NCBI GenBank assembly: GCA_030248065.1
Contig: JASAMV010002970.1
Coordinates: forward strand, 1-25,335
From: Rhynchonema sp. JSB1_4
Lineage: Eukaryota > Nematoda > Chromadorea > Monhysterida > Xyalidae
Reading direction: 5' to 3'
DNA: 25,335 nt
The notes beneath the pieces were generated by a model. It saw nothing but the letters and a program-made list of their open reading frames with translations. It did not search any database and was not told the origin of the DNA. The position numbers and the translations under genes were made by a program. Of the stretch, positions 8,583 through 18,635 are shown piece after piece; the first letter of the stretch is position 1, and every line of letters starts with the position of its first letter.

Positions 8583-8798
8583 AATATACATTAATATGTA
8601 GTTCACGTTCATTTAATGCATGGTTACTGTATTGCGTTAAACTTATGTATTTTTCACATGAAAGTTTTTTTGCCATTTCTTGTCCGTTATTTTATGACCA
8701 AAAATAGCATGAACATGAACAAAAAACAATCAACCATTTTTTTGCGCGTCACAAAACCAGGAACAATGCGATAAAAACACAAAAAAAATGATCATTGG

Positions 8799-9253
8799 TC
8801 ATATAACCACGTCCCGGTGCGCAGTATTCTGGTGCTTGTAGAGTGCAGCTGAAAAGCGTAGTTGGACTTTCTCACTGTGAAGCGGTGAAACTAAAATACA
8901 ATAAATATACATTTGTTGCTGTAGTTTTTAGGACACAGTTGGCACGTGAAACGAATGTTGAAATGTTTATTCATGGCGTGAACACCGAGAGCAGTGTAGG
9001 TTTTGCACCGATAGGGACAATAGTCACACGTTGCGCGACGGATTGATTCGTGCCAGTACCTCATATGCATACGCAGGTGCTTGATGTAATAACATGTGGA
9101 TTTTTAATACAATAACAAGAAAATAAAAAAGAACAAAAATACCATGCGACTTTTGTACCAGTGTTCACATTCCAAACATTGCACATCCTTGTCTGACAAG
9201 AAAATGTCTGGTGCACTCGGTTTCGGTGGAAAATGCCGCAGCACATCGAACAT
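8799..9253 (-). CDS. Three-exon C2H2 zinc-finger protein, 109 residues
   Basis: A probable nucleic-acid binding protein that must be spliced to be read. Exon 1 is 9253-9143 (37 codons, ATG MFDVLRHFPPKP), exon 2 is 9079-8911 (169 bp) and exon 3 is 8848-8799 (50 bp, ending in TGA). Intron 1 (9142-9080, 63 bp) runs from GTATTT to ATCAAG, phase 0. Intron 2 (8910-8849, 62 bp) runs from GTATAT to TTTTCAG, phase 1. The joined length is 330 bases, in frame. The product has three fingers, all CX2CX12HX4H: C26-C29-H42-H47, C55-C58-H71-H76 and C83-C86-H99-H104. Fingers 1 and 3 have the usual Tyr and Leu core residues; finger 2 has Cys62 at the aromatic position. Fingers 1 and 3 are each split by an intron and become perfect only after splicing, which is strong support. 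A TAA lies upstream in the same frame, so this ATG is the first available unless there is another exon. Confidence 0.85.
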
Positions 9254-9561
9254 TCGTATTTTTGCTCCATGACTATTTTGCACAATTCTGTCGTCAATTT
9301 ATAAACTGACGGTGTGTGAGAAAAGAGCGAAAAGCAGTTGGTGAAAGGTGTTTTTTTTACATTCATTTTTTGCGCGCGCTTCTTGAATAACGTGTTACCG
9401 TGTTACCCACCGCTGCCCAGCATGGGTAAACAAAACACGATGCTTAAGTTTTCTCGGACAGACCAGGCACGTATGTGCCACAGTTGATCTGAAAAAACCG
9501 GAGCGGTTAACACATGAAGTAATTCACATGAAAACAAAAACTGGAAAAAAGAAAAAGTAAC

Positions 9562-9637
9562 ACCTATGGGCGTTGTCGAACACGCGCCCTTTCAGTCAGG
9601 AGGAAAGAGCTCTACCGCTGCGCTTTAACCGCCCTGA
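9562..9637 (-). tRNA. Degenerate tRNA-like segment
   Basis: On the minus strand the sequence AAGCGCAGCGGTAGAGC matches an A box and GTTCGACAACG resembles a B box at tRNA-like spacing. CTTTC and GAAAG can form an anticodon-type stem, and GCGT and ACGC a T-arm stem. The acceptor ends do not pair, so it is not a normal tRNA. A T-rich run follows. It could be a tRNA pseudogene or the head of a SINE. Confidence 0.35.
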
Positions 9638-9639
9638 TC

Positions 9640-11469
9640 CAGTCGTGCCATAAACATAGTTATAAACCTACATGGCATAGCAGTGTGGCCGGCAGCTGTT
9701 GATCGCACAATGACCATATAAGAATTCATCAAATCGATCCTGATTTTCGCGTTCAGTCACTCTTAACCACTGTGCTATTTGTGATTCTCACAAAACATTT
9801 ACACCTGAAAATAATCCAGCAGATCAACCACGTTGCCGCAGGTCTGAAACATTGTCTTTACTACATGTTTTGTGCGCCATCACGCAACGCAACGTCACCC
9901 CCGTCACGTTACGAATCAGGAAAAAATTTGACCAGTTCTTATAAAGTCATTGTGCAACCAATAGCAGTGTGTAATGTGCGTGTATGGGTGTTGCGCTTGT
10001 CAGTGTGTTCATCACACACAGAAAACCACACACACACAAAGATTGTTTGTGCACAAAGTAATTCTTGTTTCGTCATTGTCACAGTGGCCGAAGTTTGGTC
10101 GAAAAAAAAATGAAAATCCGAATCAAACTTACAGTATTGATAGCATGTGAATGTTTCGTTGTGCAATAGATGATTATGAAAACGGTGCTGGATGCTAGAG
10201 TTGGCTCCCTCATTAATTGACACATTTTGAAAACCGGCAGACCCAAATACTGGCGCAACAACATGACCTGCATTTTTTGCAGTTGCCAAACATATCTAAG
10301 CGAGAATGTGCAATTTACTTATTCGCGGATGAGCTAGTAAGCTTAAAACAGTCAGTTTGTCGCTTGATCACTTTTACCCTAGGGAATGTCCGCGCCAAGT
10401 CCCATAGTCACTTTCAAAAAAAGAAAAAGTGGCTATGCGACAAAAAATCAAGGGTGGCTCTTGATCACTTTTTCAAACGCCCATAACTCGATTTACAGAC
10501 CATTTCCGAGTCTAATTTTTGGTGGGAGGCCAGAAGAGTTCCTAAGCAAAAATTGGTCGACGTTAGTGGCGCTTAGTCGATTTATGTCGCTTAATCGTTT
10601 TTTTCACGATACCCTCGAGTTCTCGTTAACAGATCTTTGTGAGAACAGAGTTAGCTGGAGACCCAGTCGAGAACTGCATGCTGAATGAGGCAATATCTGT
10701 CAACGAAATTCGTTAACGCGAATTGAACCTGTGCGTTAGCGACACAGGCATCGCAGTGTTACATAAACTTTTCAGCCGGGCTTTGCTGCTAAACTGATTG
10801 TCAATAAAATTTTCCAGGGCACAATAACTGGCGGAGATACGCAATAGCCTTAGAATCTACAAAGCGCATGACAGGCTGTATCTAAAATAATATAAATAAT
10901 TTATTTATGCGCTTAAAACGGACCGGTAGAGAAAAACGATACCCCCGAAAGTTGCGGTGGAAAATTCAGAGAGCATCGCTGCTGAATCTCATACATAAAA
11001 GAACAGAGAAGCTTGTTAACATGAATATAATGAGTGCTCACCTCTTTCTTTAAAGTATAGCATTCTTCTTCCGGTCATCAAAAGGAGGGCCGCTATAGCG
11101 GCGACGACGAACATTCAGCAAAGTGGGCTAGTCTTTAACGACGAAGATTTTGGCGTTGTGACAGAGAAATCCTACAGCCTGTGTTGATAAACATCTCGCT
11201 GGAAACATGTATCAAACATGGGTACATATAAGGTGCTTCTGGTGATCGCTTTATAATGCGCCGTTCCCTTGTGGCTGTGCTGCATTTGCACAAAACGAGG
11301 TTTAGTAAAAGGTTGTGGTGCTTGTGGCGCATTATACGTGTTGATCACTGGCGGCTTAGGCTTAGGGCACCTGCCGTCTAACCCTTCGTTTGCGTCCGGA
11401 ATAATTCATGAGAAGCAGCCCACACGGATTTACTGACACTAAAACTGCAAAATGTCCCAAGCGACCTAT
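9640..11469. other. No gene recognised
   Basis: This stretch contains a CA-rich run near 10010-10045 and a perfect 14 bp palindrome (GCCGCTATAGCGGC, 11089-11102). It also has a weakly supported minus-strand frame (10273-10133) that ends in a GTAAGT donor. Nothing else resembles a gene. Confidence 0.4.
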
Positions 11470-11605
11470 AGAACTGCGTTCGATCCCAAATTTTGCTTTC
11501 GATCCGATCATCGACCTTCGATCCGGGATCGTAAACAAAATTTGCTCCGATCCGATCTTTGATCTTTTTCGATATCTTGATTCACTCCGATCTCGATCTC
11601 GATCT
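11470..11605. repeat. GATC-rich block
   Basis: TCGATC and CCGATC words recur many times in about 135 bases, with two loose sub-repeats around an AAATTTTGCT or AAATTTGCT core. It looks like a decayed short tandem repeat. Confidence 0.5.
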
Positions 11606-11884
11606 TTCACATCACAGTGCACATTATGTGTGTAACACTTGTACTGTGGTACTTCGTCCGACAAAGAAAACACACATAATGAATTCAATCAACCGCAACC
11701 AAAAGTCAATCGGTTTTCTAAAATAACCCATTTACATTGCACATTTAATCGCCAACTGCTGAGAAACTTTACAAAATTTTGTGCAGTGTACATTTGATTG
11801 GTGACGGCGTTTGCGTTCGTTCATTCATTTTTTCATGAAATGGAGACTAGGCATGGGAACTCAAGATTTTAGAATCGGAAATTC
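11606..11884. other. No gene recognised
   Basis: AT-rich sequence with scattered short open frames and no family match or clear repeat. Confidence 0.4.
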
Positions 11885-11917
11885 AAAAAGTTGCTTTGTG
11901 ATGTTTCACGAGGCCCA
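11885..11917 (+). repeat. 33 bp inverted repeat, left arm
   Basis: The arm is exactly complementary to 12387-12419. It starts AAAAAGTTGC and ends CGAGGCCCA. The outer flanks remain loosely similar for about 12 more bases, and 469 bases lie between the arms. Confidence 0.8.
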
Positions 11918-12386
11918 CAGGGTTTTGCAGAAGCAGAAAAACAAAAAAAGTTTGAAGTCGTCGTGTGCAGAGCACAGGTTGTTACAATCTGCGATATTTT
12001 TATCGTTTTATATTCAGGCATATGTGCGTTGAACGTGATACAAAAAAATCGCATGAAACGCCACGTGTGATAAATGATGAACGACACAATCAGAAAAATC
12101 AAGCCTGTTTAGTGCACCTTTTTCTTCCGCTGTAATTTAAAGCACCTGTCACGGACAAAAATAGTTGTCATTTACAAATATAGATGCTCTAATTGATATC
12201 TCCAAATCCTGTGCTTTTAATTTTTCAAAATCCTACACAGCTCACACGATGTGCATCACAACATGCGCGAGGCAACCATTTTCACATATCGCGCGCACAA
12301 CGGCAACAAACAGCCGGCCGGGATTAATGTTTCTGCGTGCAAGCTTTGTGTATGTGCACATGAAATGGCTGGCTCGCGCATGTTTT

Positions 12387-12419
12387 TGGGCCTCGTGAAA
12401 CATCACAAAGCAACTTTTT
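12387..12419 (-). repeat. 33 bp inverted repeat, right arm
   Basis: Perfect inverted match to 11885-11917. The pair could be the ends of a small fold-back or MITE-like element, or two copies of one dispersed repeat. Confidence 0.8.
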
Positions 12420-13080
12420 AAAATCCAAATCAGGGTCGATGCGCCAGTATAGCACGGAAATATGCAACAGCAAAACAGAAAAGACATCCTGGCATTGGCT
12501 CATTGGCGAAATATTCACAAGATAGCTTACGTATTCAATAGTGCTGGTGTGGGGAAAAATATTCGCAACGCAGATTGAAACATCAGCAGGTCAGATCAAC
12601 CTAAATTTTGCTATACCTGTGGTGTTATAATTGGGAGCTGGCGTGAGCGCGTGTGTTGGACTTTTGCTAATTTTTATTGCGATAATGTCGTATACCCGCC
12701 GACACAAAACGCTGAAAAAATCACCCCGATCGGTCCAGTAAAAAGTGGTTTTCCAGCACCCGAGAAATCGTTGTGTCCGCGTTCCCAAAAAGTGGCCATT
12801 GCTATCTTCTCCTAGGAAACTGAATGAAGTCAGGCAAGTTGTATATCAATCGATTTGCCTGATCGTGGAGACGACGGCGAAAAAAACCGCTTTTTGAAAC
12901 ATCACTTCTATCGCGAGAAATCGGCGATTTGGCGTATTAGCAGTTCTGAGTTCTGATTGGCTGCATGACGTCATTGCGGAGCTGGCTGCTGATTGGCTGT
13001 TGTTGGCGCGCGCGCGTGTGCGTTGCTTTCCGCGTGTTTTCTGTTTCTTTTCGGCCTTGTTTTTTGTTAGAAACGGCAGC
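12420..13080. other. No gene recognised
   Basis: Short open frames only. Several poly-A/T tracts and a GC-alternating run (GCGCGCGCG near 13007) are present. The recurring GGTATCCCCC motif begins just after this stretch. Confidence 0.4.
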
Positions 13081-13092
13081 GGAGGTGGGGTT

Positions 13093-13472
13093 GTACAGTA
13101 GGTATCCCCCTCGCCTGGTACAGTAGGTATATCTCCCGATGTTTGGCATGGTACAGTATGTATCCCCCCGATTTTCACCCCGGCACAGTAGGTATCCCCC
13201 CACCCGATTTTGCCCCAAAAGTGCCAATTTTTGACCAAAATGGCCAGAATTAGTGTGAGATCAGTGGTTTTTACCTCAAGTTACCCAGAATTCGAGCGCT
13301 ACGCTCATAAATACTACGTTTTCACACGATTTTACACATAAAAACACATTAAAAATTTTCACCCGAAAACCTACCACCCCAAACCCCCCTAGGTACATAA
13401 CCCCCCCAGGCCATCGGCTCTGGATTAGTAGGTATCCCTCCTCTCCGAGCGCGGTACAGTAGGTATCCCCCC
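13093..13472 (+). repeat. Cluster of a GTACAGTAGGTATCCCCC motif
   Basis: Six exact or near copies occur at 13093, 13118, 13151, 13183, 13424 and 13454. Two more lie at 14190 and 14691 in the neighbouring block. Several copies are preceded by CCGATGTTTGGCATG and followed by GCCCCAAAAGTGCCAATTTT, so the motif belongs to a longer dispersed unit. Spacing is irregular (25-33 bases where dense). Confidence 0.75.
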
Positions 13473-13679
13473 TCCAGAGTATCTCCAACACTGCTTAATC
13501 CTAAGCAAAGCCTAAGCGTGAAAAACCTGAGACCGATTAGGTCAATTTTGATTTTGTTCCATTTTAGCTTTGTGAGTCCAGGCTGAGTGAAATTTCACAT
13601 TTTTTTCAGAATCGTCGTTGTTTGACAATGCAATGTCATATTATAGAGAACGGAAATCGACTCAGCAAAGTCGGCAAAA

Positions 13680-15600
13680 ATTCCGGCCCGGCCCACAACT
13701 CCTGGCAGGTCTACTCGGCCCGGCCCGGCCCGGCCCAAGCCTTTTTAGCAATCAATTGAGATCAGAGGTGGGAATCGTGCCGGAGGCAGAGGTGTCAACC
13801 GGGCAGGGTTAGGTCGGATCGGCGCGGCCTTCATCCCCCGACAGGTCGGCCCGGCCCGTCCATGGGAAAACTCGGCCCGGCCCGCCCCGGCCCGATTTTT
13901 TTGACCAATGTTTTATGTATTTTTAGTTTGTTCTGAGAAGCCGGCCCGCAGCCCCCGACAGGTCGGCCCGGCCCGGCCCGATTTTTTTGACCATTTTTTG
14001 ATGACTTTTTGCTAAATTCAGTACCAAATCCTTGCGAAAAACCGCGATTTCTTGATCAAAAACCGCGATTTTTTTTCAATATTATGGGCAATGTCGGGCC
14101 GGAAAGTCCGGCCCGGCCCAGCCCAAGCATGGAAAAGCCTCGATGCTTGGGCCTGGCCCGACAGCGACAAAGCCCCGATGTTTGGCATTGTACAGTAGGT
14201 ATCCCCCCTGATCTAGCCCCAAAAGTGCCAATTTTTCACCAGCTCGGTCCAGTTTTATTTCTCGGTGTCGGAGCTGGGGGCAGCCCCCAGTACATTTTTC
14301 TTTTTTTGGCAGAAACAGCTAAAACGAAGACAATACAAAGCTGTAGTGACTAAATGAAAAAAAACGGTTTTTTCGGAGCAGTGTTGGAGCTGGGAGGTAG
14401 CCTCAAGCAGAGGTGTCAATCGGGTTTGGCCGGCCTCGCCCACAACCCCCGACAGGTCGGCCCTCTGCCCGATTGTTTTGACCAATTTTTTGATGACTTG
14501 TGGCTAAATCCAGTGCCAAATCCTTGCGAAAAACCGCGATTTTTTTATGAAAAGCCACAATTTTTTCAATATTATGGGCAATGTCGGGCTGGGAAGTCCG
14601 GCCCGGCCCGGCCCGGCCCGACCATGGAAAACCTCGGACCGGCGCGGCATGGCCCGGCAATGCGGGGTAGCGCGCCCGATGTTTGGCATGGCACAGCAGG
14701 TATCCCTGGCTGAGTGATAATTTTTTTATTCTTCAGAATAATCGTTGCAGAGGTTGCAATCGGGTCGGATCGGCCCGACCCGAGATGGCCAATGCTCGGG
14801 CTGGCCCAGTCAGGCCCGGCCCGAACCAAAAGCCGAAAAACGCGGTTCGGCCCGAAAACGCGACCTCTGCATCGTTGTTTGATACGGTCCGGCCAGTTTC
14901 GTTCGTCAGTGTATTAATATCGTTCCATTTTTTAGTTTTGCAAGACCAGGCGGTGTGATAATTTTTTTTATTCTTTAGAATCACCGTTGCAGAGATCGCA
15001 ATCGGGCTGGGTTGGGCCCGAACCCCCAAATTTCTGGCCCGGCCCGGCCCTCCAAATCTCCGGCCCGGCCCGGCCGAGCCAAAAGCCCAAAATCGCGGCC
15101 CGGCCCGATTGTGACCTCCGAAAAAGACCCATTTTTGCCTATGAAACCATAAGTTCGTGGTTATAATGTACCGTAAAAACTTAAATAGAGTCCGGGAGGG
15201 CTGGACCGGGCCGGGTTTCAGCCAACTCTGGCCGGGAAGGAGATTTTTTAGACCGGGCCGGGCGAGGCCAGCTCAGGATTAAGTTTTATGAGAGGCTTAG
15301 GCTATTGTAATGTCAGCAAGTATAATGTCAGCGGTTTTTTGTTTCAGAATCGACGACAAGACGAAGGAAAAATGCCGGCAAAACAAAGAATAAAACGACG
15401 ACAAGCAAAAATGGCAAGGAACCAGAAGAACGGGTGAGAGGAACGGAGGGATCAGGATGGCTGAAACGGTTGGTTAACGCTCGGCAATTTTATTGGTTTG
15501 TTTTAATTGAAGGGAGGTGTCGGCTCGAGGTGGGTAGGGCCGGCCCGGGCCGCAAATTTGTGCAACGGGGCTGGGCAGGTCTGTACTTGCGGGCTGGAAA
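13680..15600 (+). repeat. Diverged GGCCCG-rich repeat block
   Basis: Runs of GGCCCGGCCC alternate with AT-rich linkers over about 1.9 kb. Linker sequences recur: the region 13978-14117 (GATTTTTTTGACC, then CCTTGCGAAAAACCGCGATT, then AATATTATGGGCAATGTCGG) has a diverged second copy at 14468-14610. A third recurring piece, with TTCAGAATC and TTGCAATCGGG or similar, appears near 13607, 14732 and 14973. The block is a nested set of tandem duplications. No coding role is supported; open frames here come from the GC-rich repeats. Confidence 0.75.
15348..15433 (+). CDS. Candidate internal exon, Lys/Arg/Thr-rich
   Basis: The 86-base stretch is preceded by a T-rich tract and GTTTCAG and followed by GTGAGAG, a good acceptor and donor pair. 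One frame (starting after two bases) is open throughout and encodes STTRRRKNAGKTKNKTTTSK followed by NGKEPEER, a basic low-complexity sequence as in nuclear proteins. It ends in phase 0, which would join directly to the candidate exon at 16287. A second frame has an ATG and ends in TGA at the donor. No family is recognised, and the upstream exon was not found. Confidence 0.35.
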
Positions 15601-16286
15601 AAACCGTTTTTTTGGAAACAACTAAAAAAACCGTTTCTTTTCCGAGGGCTGGAAAAATTCGTTTTTTTCGGAAATTTTTCCAAATGACAACTTCTGAAAA
15701 AAAACAGTTTTTTCCAAAAAATTTCGAGAAATTTCCCAAGGTCGCGAAACGATGTTGGAAAAACAACTGCAAATCAGTCCCAAACAGTTCAAAATGAGCA
15801 TATCTCACGCTCCAAATGCATTTTTAGTCTGGTTCAGACCACTGCCAAAAATACGCGCAGGTCGACTGCGAGCTGTGCATAAATGTGCTGCTTTTTTAAT
15901 GAAAAAGTTGCGATTCAACCCGTAGGTGTTAAGCGGGTCGGGCTGAGGTTTGTTCAAGAATGCTCGGTACTAAATTTTATATCAGATTTTGGGTCAGATT
16001 GTTTGTGGTGTCAGGCTCGGCCAGGCTCGAGGGGCCAAAGCTCTGCCGGCCCGTTTTTTTTATCAGCTTTGCTTCTTTATTTTTCGCGCATTTTTGAAGC
16101 AATTTTTTGGCAGGAAACTAGAGGTCGCCCGACCCATCTTTTGTGTCGAGAAAATTTTGCATCGGGCATTCCTGGTCAAATACTGTTCCTTGAGGCCGAC
16201 ACAAAATTTTGTGTCGAGCATTCTTGGCGGTTGAACAAACGAGAGAATGGTGCAGCTGTTATGGTTGGTGAATTTTTTTGTTTCAG
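15601..16286. other. Possible intron; no gene recognised
   Basis: The stretch lies between the two candidate exons. It begins with repeated TTTTTTCGGAAA-type runs (15600-15740). A 190-codon plus-strand frame crosses it (15883-16455) but has no recognisable motif. Confidence 0.3.
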
Positions 16287-16339
16287 TTGGTTGATGAGAA
16301 ATTTCAGTATCGCATTTTTTTCCGTAAAAAACAGCGTCG
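16287..16339 (+). CDS. Candidate internal exon following 15348-15433
   Basis: The sequence TTTTTTTGTTTCAG precedes it and GTAAGG follows at 16340. The phase 0 frame encodes LVDEKFQYRIFFRKKQR plus two bases, 53 bases in all. Joined to the previous candidate it reads EPEER then LVDEKFQYR. No domain is recognised, and no further exon was identified before the repeats at 16651. Confidence 0.3.
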
Positions 16340-16650
16340 GTAAGGGTATCCCGGTCCGGCCATGCACTCCAAATCTCAGGCGCGGTCCGGCATGCATAAA
16401 AAACAACAGAATAGCCACCAACACACTTAGGAAGGCATCAAAAACAACAGCGTAGAACTATATAAACAGAAGTAAAAATTAATACACACATTATTCTGTC
16501 GTTTCAAAAAGTCACTTACAATAATTCCCGTATTTCTGTATAAAATATAAATTAAAAACAGCTACATTAATTGACATAGAGTAGTGATATGGGCCGATAT
16601 TGTATTTTTTTCCAGATCTCCACAAGTTCATGATGTCATTCTGCCAAACG

Positions 16651-16850
16651 CGTGACATTATGCTGGCTGTCCAACGAGTGACATTGTGCTGACCGCTGAG
16701 TGCTGTGACGTTGTGCTGACCGCTGAGTGTTGTGACATTATGCTGACCGCCGAACCCGCCCCAATGTGCTGTGACATTATGCTGACCGCTGAATGCGTGA
16801 CAAAGTGTTGTGACATTATGTCGACATTACAACTGTGACATTATGAGCCT
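16651..16850 (+). repeat. Short tandem repeat based on GTGACATTATGCTGACC
   Basis: At least seven imperfect copies of (T)GTGACATTATGCTGACCGC occur in 200 bases, with variable spacers such as GAGTGCT. Some copies read GTTGTGCT or lack the end. It is a decayed minisatellite-like array. Confidence 0.75.
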
Positions 16851-17125
16851 CTTATATCTGATAATGGCAATGGATACAAGAGACAGTATGGTCAAATTTA
16901 ACAAAATGTGACAAAATTTTTAAGACTTTTTGCCAGAGAAAATCGAACGAAAAAGGCCAAATTTGGCGGTTTTGGAGTTTATGCCAACAAACGTTTACAT
17001 ACATCGAAAACAAGTGGCAAGCAAAATATTTCTTTGAAAACTCCCAGTATAAGTCGAGATACGGCTCAAACAAGGAATTTTGGTTCTGAGCTCAGAAATA
17101 ACCAAGGAAAAAATCATTTTAAATT
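16851..17125. other. No gene recognised
   Basis: AT-rich sequence leading into the left copy of the 272 bp inverted repeat. Confidence 0.4.
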
Positions 17126-17397
17126 GTCATAACTCGTTCAATAAGTGGAATTTTGGGAAGCTGTTTTCACACAATTAAAGATAAACGTCTCAGTATAGTG
17201 CATGTTAATAACTGTCTCCCAGCTACGCACAGGGTGGCCCAGAAAAAAATTCATTTTTTTTTCAAAAAAATCGATTTTGAGGTCAACTTCAGACCTTGTC
17301 GAAAACTGGCCGCTGTCGCTCCCGGCTAATCCATGGGTACTCGCGAGTTACGCAAGCGATTCTGTCACTAAAACAGCAAAAAAATCTGTTTTCATTA
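17126..17397 (+). repeat. 272 bp inverted repeat, left copy
   Basis: It matches the reverse complement of 20099-20372 along its whole length at more than 90% identity by eye. It starts GTCATAACTCGTTCAATAAG and ends GTTTTCATTA. It contains CAGGGTGGCCCA, a long A/T homopolymer part and CGAGTTACGCAAGCG. There is no open frame of note. No target duplication is visible at its ends. Confidence 0.85.
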
Positions 17398-18635
17398 ACA
17401 CAATTTTGGGCAGCGCCACGTTGAAAACACCCCCCAGCACTGATATCGCACCCTCTGCAAGCGCCAGGCAGCCAGCCTGTGACCGTGTGAGCGTGTTTTA
17501 TTAACACGCTGGCTGGCTTGCGCATGTGTTGGATTCTTGTTGAACAGCTGATGATGTGTGGTTGCGATTAAAAATATTTTGAAAAGTGATTTTATTGCAC
17601 ATTTGCGGCAGGTTTTGATTCATTTGTTTTGCATTACCTTTTGCTTTGTTTCTGCACGCGTGAAAAACGGAGTGTTGAGCTGTATGTATAGTCCACCCGT
17701 CAGCTCATGACACTTTGTGTTGCTGCTGGCTGGTTTGTTCCCTTCCTCCACGTTCTAATGAAAGAGAAATTGAGGGTAATGTTCGGGTATTTACATGTGT
17801 TATTGTAATTATCTATGCCACTAAAATTGGAACTGAGTGAGAGATTTTTTTTGAGTGAGAGAGTGAGCACTGCGACATTTTTTTTGCATTTGAATTGAAT
17901 CGTGTCGAGGATATTCAGTTTTGATTATTGGGAAATGAGCACGATTCACGTGTATTTGACGGGCCAACTATTCCACAGCACGCCAGGATTCGGCTCTCAA
18001 CGGTTGACCTCAGCGCTCCAACTCGTGCGGTCAAATGATGAATGACGACAGGTCCAATTGCAGGACCTGTTCAAATGTCGAAATCATCTATTCAGGCAAG
18101 AGGAATATTATTGTACGAATTTCGATTTCCCATTTTCGCAGCATAGTTTGCTAAATTGGTGTTGTCATATCCAGAAAGTTTGACATGAAAAGCACGGGGG
18201 ATAAATGCATTATCACACATGTTAGCATACCGCAAATTTTACTGACCTATCTATAGGCACGTACCTGTGTGTGAAAGCTACGGTACCACATGCAAAGCTA
18301 GGCTGAAAGTATCGTGCATACGCGTGCGAAAGCAACTGTACAGCGCAAAGAATGGGCAAAAGGTCGAAGTTCGTAACTTCACTTTTTGCACGAGCGCTGC
18401 CTGCGTTTTGCAATAGGAAATTGCGTGCGCATGCGCGAGCACGTTAATTTGTGCTTTCAGTTCATGCACCCAGTCCATCCAGCACGCGACCGGGAGTCGT
18501 TTCTTCCAACTCCCGAGTTGCCGTGCAAGCATTCTCGTAGTATACTGTCTCTCTTTAGAAATCATACCAATATGCATCACAACGTATGCATACCTAGATA
18601 AACATATGGGCAAACCAACCATACTTTGCAGTCCT
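17398..18635. other. No gene recognised; short hairpin at 18048-18070
   Basis: ACAGGTCC and GGACCTGT form an 8 bp stem around a 7-base loop at 18048-18070. Otherwise I see only short open frames. Confidence 0.4.

Larger units (their letters stand above)
5792..8601 (+). pseudogene. Coiled-coil exon interrupted by the Penelope-like element
   Basis: From 5792, after an in-frame TAG at 5789-5791, 53 codons encode an almost purely Glu, Gln, Leu and His sequence with heptad-like spacing (for example LLAEQHEREQHEANLALLQ, then EDLEQELLEHQIAVYEEMM), typical of an alpha-helical coiled coil. At 5951 the frame enters a 14 bp sequence that recurs at 8569, on the other side of the Penelope-like element. 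Reading across the duplicated site, the frame continues from 8569 in phase to a TAG at 8599-8601, so the uninterrupted end is EIEEIYINM. This shows that the element landed in coding sequence about ten codons before the stop. With the insert, the frame instead meets a TGA near 5986. The start and any upstream exons are unknown, and the protein family is not recognised. Confidence 0.55.

Noticed and set aside
9061..9366. 101-codon minus-strand open frame as the gene here
   Set aside because: It is out of frame with the zinc-finger exon 1 and runs through intron 1; the spliced model gives three perfect fingers instead.
15883..16455. 190-codon plus-strand open frame
   Set aside because: No domain, odd composition, and it crosses a better supported splice acceptor and candidate exon in another frame.
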